Positions 55,980-64,000 of a DNA stretch of 64,000 bases are shown in pieces (position 1 is the first letter of the stretch; every line of letters begins with the position of its first letter). Source of the stretch: Modicisalibacter radicis (GTDB taxonomy: Bacteria > Pseudomonadota > Gammaproteobacteria > Pseudomonadales > Halomonadaceae); the NCBI RefSeq assembly GCF_900961225.1, contig NZ_CAAHFN010000033.1:62001-126000 (forward strand), read 5' to 3'. Under the pieces are notes generated by a model. It did not search any database. It had not been told where the DNA came from and saw only the letters and a program-made list of their open reading frames with translations. The position numbers and the translations under genes are program-made.

Positions 55980-56204
55980 ATTCTCGTGACTCGTAGCCCA
56001 GCTTGGAAAAATCAGCCGCTTCCGGGCGAGGCATGCACACCTGCCCGAGCCGCATGAATGCTGGCATCACGACGGACTCTTGCGGGCGTGTGTCACCGCC
56101 CTGCAATGGGGCCCCTGGCGAGCGAAAGGGGTCAGTCGGGAAATGACAGGATTCACCAAATGGCGGATAATGACAGTGAATCGCCATCTGGACGGAGAGG
56201 CACT

Positions 56205-56606
56205 ATGGCTATCGCCAAAATGTCACATGAGCAGCGTCAGAACATGAGCGCCGCTGCCATGCGCTCCTACCCCAACATCGCCAGAGACTGGCAGTTGAAG
56301 GAGCAGGAAGCCGCCCTGCTCCTCGGCGTCCCCGGTTCCACCTACCGCCGCTGGCAAAAGGACCCGGACAAGGCTGCCCTGGATGTGAACCAGTTGGAAC
56401 GCATGTCCCTGATACTGGGGATCTACAAGGCGTTGCAGATTCTGTTGCCGCGTAGCGATGCGGCGGACAGTTGGCTGCGACGGCCGAACCGCAACCCCTT
56501 GTTCTCCGGGCAAGCGCCTCTGGAGCGGCTGCGCAGCGGGCTGGTATCCGACCTCTATGTGGTGCGCCAGTATCTCGATGCCGCCCGGGGCGGCGGCCAC
56601 GCATGA
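56205..56606 (+). CDS. Xre/MbcA/ParS-type antitoxin
   Basis: 133 aa. The N-terminal part has a helix-turn-helix-like region (KEQEAALLLGVPGSTYRRWQ), followed by a DUF2384-like C-terminal helical domain (RMSLILGIYKALQILLP, LRSGLVSDLYVVRQYLDA). Start at 56205 (MAIAKMSHEQ) is chosen because GGAGAGG lies 4-5 bases upstream; ATG at 56160 is also in frame. Its stop overlaps the next gene's ATG as ATGA. Standard antitoxin of Xre-RES modules, expected to bind the toxin and repress its own promoter. Confidence 0.85.
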   Translation: MAIAKMSHEQRQNMSAAAMRSYPNIARDWQLKEQEAALLLGVPGSTYRRWQKDPDKAALDVNQLERMSLILGIYKALQILLPRSDAADSWLRRPNRNPLFSGQAPLERLRSGLVSDLYVVRQYLDAARGGGHA

Positions 56607-57280
56607 CATTCGCGCTTTCACCCGTACAGTGGCGGCCCAGCTATCGGGTCGTGCCCTCCCGGTTTCCGCCCATTGACCTGTTCGAGCGTGTGGCTTCACC
56701 CAACGACCGGGATCTTCTCAACCAGCTCGAGGGTGAGACCTCCGCCCGGCTGCGCGAAGAGGCCGGGGCCATCCACATGGTCAGGGAAGAGGATCGCCGC
56801 TACGGTCCCGGCTGGACACCCGTCATGGCGGCTTTCTGCCATTTCAACGGCCAGGGTTCGCGCTTCAGTGATGGCACCTTCGGGGTCTACTACTGCGCCT
56901 TGAGCGAGGCTACGGCCATTGCCGAGACGCGCTATCACGCCGAGCGATTCATGCACGACTCCAGCGAGCCGCCCATGCAGCTGCAACAGCGCGTTTACCT
57001 GTCCGATCTTGCCGGCGATCTTCACGACCTGCGAAGTACCCCGGATGCCACCCCCCTGCTGTCCCCCGACGATTGGAGGGCTGGGCAGGCGTTTGGCCGG
57101 CAAGCCCGGGACGCTCACTCGGATGGCATCGTCTACCCCAGCGTGAGGGATCCTGATGGCGAATGCGCGGCGGTGCTGCGCCCGCCGGTAATGTCCGCCA
57201 CCCGGCAGGGCCGCCATCTGGGCTATGACTGGGATGGCGAGCGAATCCGCCACGTCCTCGAACTCAATCTGGTGCTCTAA
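56603..57280 (+). CDS. RES-domain toxin
   Basis: 225 aa. The RES fold is seen in SYRVVPSRFPPIDLF at the N-terminus, RFSDGTFGVYYCALSEATAIAE in the middle and SDGIVYPSVRDPDG near the C-terminus. These supply the Arg, Glu and Ser that name the domain. RES toxins hydrolyse NAD+ and stop growth when free. ATG at 56603 overlaps the antitoxin stop by four bases. Complete and apparently intact. Just outside the candidate attR, so it may belong to a separate accessory segment. Confidence 0.87.
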   Translation: MTFALSPVQWRPSYRVVPSRFPPIDLFERVASPNDRDLLNQLEGETSARLREEAGAIHMVREEDRRYGPGWTPVMAAFCHFNGQGSRFSDGTFGVYYCALSEATAIAETRYHAERFMHDSSEPPMQLQQRVYLSDLAGDLHDLRSTPDATPLLSPDDWRAGQAFGRQARDAHSDGIVYPSVRDPDGECAAVLRPPVMSATRQGRHLGYDWDGERIRHVLELNLVL

Positions 57281-57436
57281 AGCTCCGGCGGGTCCCTTGA
57301 AAAAACAAGTGCGGTAAAACAGCGCATCCAGTGCATTCTCGGTTGATCTGGACGATGCAGCGGAGCACCATCAGGGCCTTACGTTGATGGCGTGGCTTCT
57401 CTGGGCGTTGGTGCATTAATTCAAAGGTGACTGGAT

Positions 57437-58075
57437 ATGCTGGAATTCTTGATTCTGTTTCTGATTTACGCCGGGGTTGCAGTATCCATCTATCAACTGT
57501 ACGACATCTATTGCAACCAGAGCCAAAGCATCGAAGAGGAAGACAACAAGACGTATGCAATGAGGGAGGATCTAAAAGGCCTGGCCCTCAAGGCGCGGGA
57601 ACAGGCGGCGACGGGTAGTTCCTCCGATTTCCTGCAGGCGGCGGGTGCCATTTACGGACGCGGTCTCGACCCCAGAGTGATACTGGCTGCCTTTTCCACT
57701 GAAAAGGCCCAGTACAATGCGGAAGCGCTGTTGCGCCGCAAGCACCATGTGCTCGTCAATGGCGAAATAAGGATACGTCATCTGCCCTTCTGGAAAACCG
57801 CCCCTCCGGCGAAGGACATAAGGGGGACGCTTCTCACGGTCATCATCGTCAACTCGCTTGCGGTGCTATTCCTCGGCGGCCTGGGCGTTTACACCATGGC
57901 CTACGAGGTGACGATCGATTCTCTTTCCTGGGCCAACAGCAGTTTCAATTTGATGGTTATCATTTATGCACTGATCCTCTTTACGCATGTCCTGTCAAAA
58001 TTCGATGGCTACATGCATGACATCTACCGCATCGGAAAACTGAACGACTACCTGCCCAGCGCCGGGGTCAAGTAG
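57437..58075 (+). CDS. Hypothetical membrane protein
   Basis: 212 aa. A hydrophobic N-terminus (MLEFLILFLIYAGVAVSIYQ) and two further likely helices at about residues 131-155 and 170-190 suggest three membrane segments. A soluble stretch of about 100 residues lies between the first and second, and the end (RIGKLNDYLPSAGVK) is hydrophilic. AAAGGTG lies 7 bases upstream of the ATG. No family recognised. Followed about 110 bases later by a good terminator. Confidence 0.65.
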   Translation: MLEFLILFLIYAGVAVSIYQLYDIYCNQSQSIEEEDNKTYAMREDLKGLALKAREQAATGSSSDFLQAAGAIYGRGLDPRVILAAFSTEKAQYNAEALLRRKHHVLVNGEIRIRHLPFWKTAPPAKDIRGTLLTVIIVNSLAVLFLGGLGVYTMAYEVTIDSLSWANSSFNLMVIIYALILFTHVLSKFDGYMHDIYRIGKLNDYLPSAGVK

Positions 58076-58186
58076 TTCCGCCAGGAACACATTTCCACAC
58101 GCCCGGCAATTCAGGCGCCGGTGGCAAGGCAAAGCCGGGCCCCCTTGCCATGGCGGGCATGGCCAGCGATTCGTGAAAGAAGTTCG

Positions 58187-58209
58187 AAAGCGCCTGACGG
58201 CGCTTTTTT
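58187..58209 (+). terminator. Rho-independent terminator
   Basis: AAAGCGCC-TGAC-GGCGCTTT stem-loop (8-bp stem) running into six Ts. Plus-strand orientation, downstream of the membrane-protein gene and upstream of the hybrid kinase. Confidence 0.85.
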
Positions 58210-58402
58210 CGTTCGCAATGGCTCAGCCAGGCCATGCGCTCCAGGGCCGGCACTCACCACTCGGGTCAACACACGCCGGTTTGCGACGCAGGGCTTGTGC
58301 CACGTTATAGTGACGGACCGGATTGCTCCAGATCGCCCCGGCACCATGTGTCGGGGCCTCGAGCAGGGAAGCCAGCGTGGGGCGATGAGCGAGGATGAAG
58401 CC

Positions 58403-61400
58403 ATGAGCGAAGAGCGTCAGCACGACACGGGGCGCATGACGGACAGCCGCAGGCCGACGACCGTCGTGGGCATCGGCGCCTCGGCCGGCGGCCTCGCGGC
58501 GCTCAAGCAGTTCTTTTCGAACGTCACCGAAGACTCGGGGCTGGCCTTCGTCGTCGTCATGCACCTGTCGCCGGAGCACGAAAGCCATCTGGCCGACCTG
58601 CTGCAGCCCTACTCCAAGCTGCCTGTCCAGCAGGTCACGGAAACCGTGCCACTGCAGCAGGATCGTGTCTACGTGATCCCGCCGGGGTGCAACCTCAATA
58701 CCGTCGACACGCACCTGCGGCTCTCGCAACTCGAAGACAGGCGCCGCGAGCGAGCGCCCATCGACCATTTCTTCCGCACGCTCGCCAACACCTTCGATGG
58801 CGATTCGGTGGGGGTGATCCTCACCGGCACGGGCTCGGACGGTACGCTGGGCATCAAGGAGATCAAGGCGCACGGCGGCATGACGGTGATCCAGGATCCC
58901 CGCGAGGCGGAATTCGACGGCATGCCGCAGAGTGCGCTCTCCACCCGGCTCATCGACCGGGTTCTTCCGCTGGCACAGATCGCCGACGAGATCATTCGCT
59001 ACGCCACGACCCGCCCCAGGGTCGTGGTGCCCACGGAGGGCGTGGAACTGGATGAGACCCAGCGCTCGATCCAGCAGAAGATTTTCGCCCAGGTCCGCGC
59101 GCGCAGCGGGCGCGACTTCACCCGCTACAAGCGTTCCACCGTGATGCGCCGCATTCAGCGCCGCATGCAGCTCCATCATATCGAGGATCTCGGTCAGTAC
59201 CTCGCGCTATTGCGCGAACAGCCCGAGGAAACCCACGCGCTGGCCGACGAATTCCTGATCACCGTGACCAACTTCTTCCGCGACCGCGAAGTCTTCGAGA
59301 CGCTGGAGAAAGACGTCATTCCGCAGCTGTTCGCCGACAAGGGCCCCGAGGATCAGATCCGCATCTGGTCGGTGGGCTGCGCGACCGGCGAGGAAGCCTA
59401 TTCACTGGCCATGCTGCTGCTGGAGGCGGCATCGCACCACGCGAATCCGCCCCAGTTGCAAGTCTTTGCCTCCGACCTTCACGACCACTCGTTGAAGACC
59501 GCGCGCGATGGGCTGTACTCGGGGGCGATCGAGATCGACGTCTCCGCCGAGCGCCTAGGCCGTTTTTTCGTCAAGGAGAACGGGGGGTTCCGGATTCGCC
59601 GGGAAGTCCGCGAGCTGGTGGTCTTCGCCCCGCACAATCTGCTCGGCGACCCGCCGTTTTCCAGGCTAGACCTGGTCGCCTGTCGCAATGTGCTTATCTA
59701 CCTGCAACGCGACGTGCAGCAGGATGTGATCGAGGTCTTTCATTATGCGTTGAATGCCGACAGCTACCTCCTGCTGGGCACTTCGGAAACGGCCGATCGC
59801 TCCGACCTGTTCCATACCGAAAACAAGCCGTTGTGCCTGTACCGCAAGCGCAACGTACCCACCCATGGCCTGCACCTGCCGGTGTTTCCACTGACCCAGT
59901 CCCGCCGCCCCGCGGAGGAGAAACCCACGGAAACGAATCCACGCGCGCCGCAGACATATGGTTCGCTGCATCAGAAGATGGTCGAGCGCTATGCGCCGCC
60001 GAGCATCCTGGTCAATGCCGATCACAAGATCGTGCATTTCTCGGAGCATGCCGGGCGCTTTCTGACCCATCCCGGCGGGGAGCCGACCTCGTCCGTCTTC
60101 AAGCTCCTGCGCGAGGAGCTGCGCCTCGATCTGCGCGCCGCCCTGGTGGCAGCCGAGAAGGATGGCCAATCGGTCCGCTCGAAGCCGATCGCGGTGCGCC
60201 TGGAGGGCGAGCAACGCAACGTCATCATGCACGTACGCCCCGCCGAGGAGTGCGAGGACCAGGGACTGATTCTGGTGATCTTCGAGGAACGCACGGAGAC
60301 TCGCAGCACGGCCACGAACACCAGCGATGCCCAGCACGAGGCCTCGTCGCAGGAACTCGAGGCGGAGCTCGATCTCAACAAGCAGCGCCTGCAAGCGGTG
60401 ATCGAGGAGTACGAGACCGGTCAGGAAGAGATGAAGGCGGCCAACGAGGAACTGCAGTCGGCCAACGAGGAGCTGCGCTCGACGATGGAGGAGCTCGAGA
60501 CCTCCAAGGAGGAGCTGCAGTCGATGAACGAGGAGCTCGCCACGGTCAATCAGGAAAACCGCCACAAGGTCGAGGAACTCAGCCAGCTCTCCAGCGATCT
60601 GCAGAACCTGCTGACGGCCACCGACATCGCCACGATCTTCCTCGACCGCGAGCTGCGTATCCTGCGTTTCACCCCCCAGGTCGGTGCGCTGTTCAATATT
60701 CGCACCGCCGACCGCGGCCGGCCGCTTTCGGACCTGACCCATCGCCTGGGCTACGACGGCCTGACCGACGACGCCCAGGCGGTACTCGACCAGCTCACCC
60801 CCGTCGAGCATGAGGTCAAGGACCACGAAGATCGCTGGTATCTGACCCGCGTACGCCCCTACCGCAACGTCGACGATCGTATCGACGGCGTGGTGATCAC
60901 CTTCATCGACATCACCGAGCGCAAGCGCTTCGAAGAGGAGCTACGCGCCGGTGAAGAACGCTTCCGCGTGCTCGTCGCCACCTCGGCCCAGATCATCTGG
61001 ACCACCGATGCCAGGGGCCGCATCTTCGAGGATTCGCCCTCCTGGCGCGCCTACACCGGACAGAGCTTCGATCAGTTCAAGGGCTGGGGCTGGGCCAGCG
61101 CCGTCGAACCCAGCGATCGCCCGAGTGCCAAGGCGCAATGGCAGCAGGCAATCGAGACGAGCACGCCCTTTCATGCCGAATTCCGGCTCTACCATGCACC
61201 CAGCGGAGGCTATCGCTGGACCGAGGTCAGGGCAGGCGCCTTGCGCGACCCCGACGGCACGATCCATGGCTGGGTCGGCATGAATACCGATATCAACGAG
61301 CAGAAACTCGCCGAGCAGGCGCTCAAGGAGATCAACGAGACCCTCGAGGCACGCGTTCAGGAGCGTACGCAGCAGGTACGCGATCTGGCGTCGAGACTGA

Positions 61401-62059
61401 CCATGGCCGAGCAGGAGGAGCGTCGGCGCGTCTCCCAGGTATTGCATGACGACCTGCAGCAACTGCTCTATGGCCTGCAGATGCGGCTGCGCATGGCTCA
61501 GGACAAGCTCAAGGCATCGGGTGACGAGAACGTGCAGGAACTCCTCGCGGGGACCCAGTCATGGGTGGTGCAGGCCATCGAGACGACGCGTCAGCTGACC
61601 GTGGACCTAAGCCCGCCCATTCTCAAGAAGGAGGGGCTCGTCGAGGCGCTCGGGTGGCTGAAGCGGCAGATGAAGCAATTGCACGATCTCGACGTGGACG
61701 TGGAGACCCATCGGCCGCCCGAGATACCCGATGAAGACATGCGCGTCCTGCTCTTCCAGGTCGTCCGGGAGCTGCTGTTCAACGTCAAGAAGCACGCCGA
61801 CGTGGACCATGCCCGAATCGGACTCGACCAGACGGAGGAGCAGATCCGCATCCGCGTCAGCGACTCGGGGCACGGCTTCGACCTCGCGGTCATGGAAGTG
61901 GAGCAGGATGAGCACCCCGGGTTCGGGCTGTTCAGCATACGCGAACGGCTGCGCCTGCTCGGTGGTTACATGGAGATCGATACGGCACCCGGCGCGGGTA
62001 CTTCTATACTGGTGACGATGCCGACACGTCACGCAGCGGCGGAAACGGCTTCGCAATAG
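58403..62059 (+). CDS. CheB-CheR-PAS-histidine kinase fusion
   Basis: About 1218 aa multi-domain signalling protein. A CheB methylesterase domain (about 18-200) has GIGASAGG (catalytic Ser), VMHLSPEHESHL (His) and GTGSDGTLG (Asp), but no receiver in front. A CheR methyltransferase follows (about 220-480; VGCATGEEAYSLAM binds SAM). A coiled coil (about 645-735, repeating NEEL units) and two PAS domains lead to a HisKA_3 histidine (VSQVLHDDLQQLL, about 1012) and a HATPase domain (ELLFNVKKHADVDHA, GFGLFSIRERLRLLGG). ATG 58403 has GAGGA 7 bases upstream; ATG 58385 is also possible. Partner regulator follows. Confidence 0.88.
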   Translation: MSEERQHDTGRMTDSRRPTTVVGIGASAGGLAALKQFFSNVTEDSGLAFVVVMHLSPEHESHLADLLQPYSKLPVQQVTETVPLQQDRVYVIPPGCNLNTVDTHLRLSQLEDRRRERAPIDHFFRTLANTFDGDSVGVILTGTGSDGTLGIKEIKAHGGMTVIQDPREAEFDGMPQSALSTRLIDRVLPLAQIADEIIRYATTRPRVVVPTEGVELDETQRSIQQKIFAQVRARSGRDFTRYKRSTVMRRIQRRMQLHHIEDLGQYLALLREQPEETHALADEFLITVTNFFRDREVFETLEKDVIPQLFADKGPEDQIRIWSVGCATGEEAYSLAMLLLEAASHHANPPQLQVFASDLHDHSLKTARDGLYSGAIEIDVSAERLGRFFVKENGGFRIRREVRELVVFAPHNLLGDPPFSRLDLVACRNVLIYLQRDVQQDVIEVFHYALNADSYLLLGTSETADRSDLFHTENKPLCLYRKRNVPTHGLHLPVFPLTQSRRPAEEKPTETNPRAPQTYGSLHQKMVERYAPPSILVNADHKIVHFSEHAGRFLTHPGGEPTSSVFKLLREELRLDLRAALVAAEKDGQSVRSKPIAVRLEGEQRNVIMHVRPAEECEDQGLILVIFEERTETRSTATNTSDAQHEASSQELEAELDLNKQRLQAVIEEYETGQEEMKAANEELQSANEELRSTMEELETSKEELQSMNEELATVNQENRHKVEELSQLSSDLQNLLTATDIATIFLDRELRILRFTPQVGALFNIRTADRGRPLSDLTHRLGYDGLTDDAQAVLDQLTPVEHEVKDHEDRWYLTRVRPYRNVDDRIDGVVITFIDITERKRFEEELRAGEERFRVLVATSAQIIWTTDARGRIFEDSPSWRAYTGQSFDQFKGWGWASAVEPSDRPSAKAQWQQAIETSTPFHAEFRLYHAPSGGYRWTEVRAGALRDPDGTIHGWVGMNTDINEQKLAEQALKEINETLEARVQERTQQVRDLASRLTMAEQEERRRVSQVLHDDLQQLLYGLQMRLRMAQDKLKASGDENVQELLAGTQSWVVQAIETTRQLTVDLSPPILKKEGLVEALGWLKRQMKQLHDLDVDVETHRPPEIPDEDMRVLLFQVVRELLFNVKKHADVDHARIGLDQTEEQIRIRVSDSGHGFDLAVMEVEQDEHPGFGLFSIRERLRLLGGYMEIDTAPGAGTSILVTMPTRHAAAETASQ

Positions 62060-62112
62060 CCGGGCGCCTCGGCGCCATTGGGAAGTAGCGCCGTTTCTTC
62101 AAAGGATTGACC

Positions 62113-62517
62113 ATGAACAAAGAGAACGCGGCACGGGTCTTCATCGTCGAAGACCATGCCATCATGCAGAAAATGCTCCACGTGTTCATTTCGCAGGAAG
62201 CGGATCTGGAGGTCTGCGCCACCGCCAGTTCCGCGGAAGCGGCACTGGAGGAGATCGCTCAGGCCTCGCCGGATCTCATGCTGATCGACCTGTCGCTGCC
62301 CGGGGTCAGCGGGCTCGACCTGGTCGCGTCGGTGAAAGCCCGCCATCCCGGGCTGCCGTGCGCCATCCTGTCCGGCCATGGCGAGCGGCACTATGCCGAG
62401 CAGGCCATGGCGGCGGGCGCTCAAGGCTATGTCCTCAAGGGCGACCCCGATGAGTTGCCCGGCGCCATTCGCCAGATGATTCAGGGCAGACGCTATATCA
62501 GCAAAGCCCTGCAGTAG
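62113..62517 (+). CDS. Receiver-only response regulator
   Basis: 134 aa REC domain. The acidic pocket is VEDH (residues 12-15), the phospho-acceptor is Asp59 in LMLIDLSLPG, and the conserved Lys is in GYVLKGDP. No HTH follows; the protein ends shortly after RRYISKALQ, where a NarL/LuxR-type regulator would continue. It therefore acts by protein contact or as a phosphate sink. AAAGGA precedes the ATG at 62113. Located 53 bases after the hybrid kinase and almost certainly its partner. Confidence 0.88.
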   Translation: MNKENAARVFIVEDHAIMQKMLHVFISQEADLEVCATASSAEAALEEIAQASPDLMLIDLSLPGVSGLDLVASVKARHPGLPCAILSGHGERHYAEQAMAAGAQGYVLKGDPDELPGAIRQMIQGRRYISKALQ

Positions 62518-62571
62518 TGAGACGTAAAACGCTGGGCCGAGGGCGCTTCATTCAGCCCCGGCGCGCTGCTG

Positions 62572-64000
62572 TCAGTCATCGGTCACCACGATGCGGTTGC
62601 GACCCCCTTCCTTGGCGAGGTAGCTCGCCCGGTCGGCACGCCGCATGGGGTGATCGCTGTTGCTGTCGCCGCTGCGCAGGTCCGTGACGCCCAGGCTGAG
62701 GGTGACACGATAGGTCGCGCCATCGTGCGAGACGCTGAGCGTCTCGACTGCCCGGCGCAGGGCCTCTGCCGTCTGACGCGCCTGTTCCAGGCCACACCCG
62801 GGCATCAGCACGGCGAACTCATCGCCGCCATAACGGGCCAGGAAGTCGCTCTTGCGCACCCTGGTACCGATCGTGTCGGCGATCATCTTGAGCATCTCGT
62901 CGCCCAGGGCATGCCCGCCCTCGTCGTTGATCGGCTTGAAGTGATCCAGATCGAAGAGAATCAGCGCCGCCGGAACGCGGCCCTTGACCCAGTCCGCCAG
63001 GGCCTCTTCAAGCCGGCGTTCGAAACCGCGCCGATTGAGCAGTCCGGTCAGCGGATCATGTTCGGCTTCCCAACGCTGCAATGCCGCGACCTGCTGATGT
63101 TCGGTGATGTCCTTGAGCGTGCCCACGAAGCCCAGCGGAAGTCCGGTTTCCAGCCGCACCAGGCTTGCGTGGACTTCGACCCAGATCACTTCACCATTGG
63201 CCTTGAGGTAGCGGTACTGGCGCTGGAAGTCGCGCCCCGACATCAGACTCGAGCGCCATAGATCGGCGACATCGTCGCGGTCGTCGGGGTGGGCGCGCTC
63301 GGCATGCCCTTTGTCGCGAAACTGATCCAGGCTGTAACCGGTCAGCTCGATCATGGCCGGGTTGACGTAGCGAATCTCGCCATCGAGATTGTAGACGAAC
63401 ATCCCCACCGGAGACGACGCCAGCACGGCATCGAGGAACGCCTGCCGATCGTGCAGCCGCGTTTCGGTCTCGCGCCGGCTGCTCGCCATGCGATTGAAGG
63501 TATCGGCGACCCGCTGTATCTCCAGCGCGCGGGTATTCACATCGACGAAATCGCGATACCCCTGGCCCACGGCCTCGATCTGGCGCTCCAGACGATGCAA
63601 CGGCCTGAGCGCCTGATGAAGCAACCACCAGAGCAAAGCCAGCATCACCAGCACCGTGACGCTCCCCACCAGCCATAGATGCCGGACGAACCACTCCAGT
63701 GGCGCATAGGCCTGATCACTCGGCAGAAAGACGCCGACCACCCAGTTCGCCGGCCACACCTGCTCATAGGCCTGCAACGCCATGCTGCCGTCGGCGATTG
63801 GCCCCAACGCGGTGCCTTCCCAGCCGGAAAGCGCCAGATCCAGCCACGGATTCTGTTCGGCCGAGGGGGCCGACTTCAGTATCCAGTTGCTTTGCGGATG
63901 CACCAGGACCCGTCCGGAAGCGGTGATAATGCTGGCATAGCCTTCGCTGCCGATGCGAATATGCCGCAAGCGATCGAACAGGCTGCCTTTCAGGACATTG
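62572..64000 (-). CDS. Membrane-bound PAS-GGDEF diguanylate cyclase (5' end beyond the window)
   Basis: At least 475 residues are visible and the frame is open to the right edge. A periplasmic Cache-like sensor (SEGYASIITASGRVLVHPQ) is followed by a membrane helix (LVGSVTVLVMLALLWWLLH), a HAMP-like linker, a PAS domain (AVLASSPVGMFVYNLDGEIR) and a GGDEF domain ending RNRIVVTDD. The active site YGGDEF is intact, with RKSD five residues before it as a product-inhibition site. So it should make c-di-GMP in response to an external ligand. Convergent with the receiver gene. Confidence 0.9.
   Translation of the reverse strand, partial: NVLKGSLFDRLRHIRIGSEGYASIITASGRVLVHPQSNWILKSAPSAEQNPWLDLALSGWEGTALGPIADGSMALQAYEQVWPANWVVGVFLPSDQAYAPLEWFVRHLWLVGSVTVLVMLALLWWLLHQALRPLHRLERQIEAVGQGYRDFVDVNTRALEIQRVADTFNRMASSRRETETRLHDRQAFLDAVLASSPVGMFVYNLDGEIRYVNPAMIELTGYSLDQFRDKGHAERAHPDDRDDVADLWRSSLMSGRDFQRQYRYLKANGEVIWVEVHASLVRLETGLPLGFVGTLKDITEHQQVAALQRWEAEHDPLTGLLNRRGFERRLEEALADWVKGRVPAALILFDLDHFKPINDEGGHALGDEMLKMIADTIGTRVRKSDFLARYGGDEFAVLMPGCGLEQARQTAEALRRAVETLSVSHDGATYRVTLSLGVTDLRSGDSNSDHPMRRADRASYLAKEGGRNRIVVTDD

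Larger units (their letters stand above)
55697..56204. other. Gap after the cassettes; hairpins and candidate attR
   Basis: No gene recognised. It contains a CTGGCCG-TAAG-CGGCCAG hairpin (55720-55737) preceded by GCTTAAC (55704-55710), perhaps a degenerate third cassette site. A very AT-rich block (about 55830-55869) is followed by the candidate attR (55870-55882), and a long near-perfect palindrome lies at 55949-55979. Confidence 0.55.

Noticed and set aside
55855..56187. 110-codon minus-strand frame between the cassettes and the toxin-antitoxin genes
   Set aside because: No recognisable family, no ribosome site, and it reads across the long palindrome and the candidate attR.

Overview
The window is about 64 kb of GC-rich chromosome from a gammaproteobacterium, most probably a Halomonas-like member of the Halomonadaceae. 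This rests on gene content and order (amiB-mutL-miaA, orn/rsgA, efp with epmA and epmB, cmoA-cmoB, nudF-DUF1249-cpdA), on an endonuclease-type MutL, and on the style of the intergenic repeats. It cannot be proved without a database search. Codon use is uniform and GC-rich except in two AT-rich accessory regions.

Layout. 1-6106: minus-strand operon nnr-tsaE-amiB-mutL-miaA (miaA runs off the left edge). 6253-10081: queG, orn, rsgA and a tandem-rhodanese sulfurtransferase. 10092-12582: TetR regulator facing an FAD oxidoreductase-Nudix pair, with a clear operator between. About 12.8-17.6 kb: an AT-rich insertion (MFS exporter, truncated PEP-mutase, RhtB/LysE exporter, flavin monooxygenase with one nonsense codon, IS30 relic) between the rsgA side and psd. 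17.8-21.6 kb: psd and the EF-P module (epmA, efp, epmB). 21.7-28.1 kb: a small conserved protein, a protealysin/emfourin pair, and a siderophore receptor with esterase and AraC regulator. 28.1-38 kb: PilZ/HD protein, serB, parC, parE, yqiA, pgi. 38-50.5 kb: cmoA-cmoB, cysDN split by a four-helix-bundle gene, cpdA-DUF1249-nudF, a TPR protein, greB, rsmC, cmoM and a GGDEF-EAL protein. 50.6-55.9 kb: a tRNA-Arg(CCU) followed by a candidate island holding a racemase homologue without catalytic cysteines, a LysE exporter, and two integron-type cassettes (DUF262-HNH and DUF4062), each followed by an attC-like site. 56.2-64 kb: Xre/RES toxin-antitoxin pair, a membrane protein, a CheB-CheR-PAS-histidine kinase with a receiver-only partner, and a diguanylate cyclase running off the right edge.

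Functional themes. Translation quality and tRNA modification are heavily represented (MiaA, TsaE, QueG, CmoA/B/M, EF-P/EpmA/EpmB, RsgA, RsmC). Second-messenger turnover is also prominent: Orn, a PilZ-HD protein, two GGDEF proteins and CpdA. The accessory regions carry export, iron uptake and probable phage-defence or addiction functions.

Most unusual signals. (1) A dispersed family of tandem heptamer arrays (unit roughly AGCYNNW) lies in at least seven intergenic gaps and often abuts stop codons. One site has two arrays head to head with almost nothing between (33566-33652). At another, the same head-to-head arrangement encloses a four-helix-bundle (S23/Avd-like) gene that splits cysD from cysN and seems to start at ATA. 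(2) A cassette cluster with two attC-like sites and no visible integrase carries two defence-like genes. (3) A 13-bp copy of the tRNA-Arg 3' end, 5.2 kb downstream of the tRNA, could mark the far end of that island.
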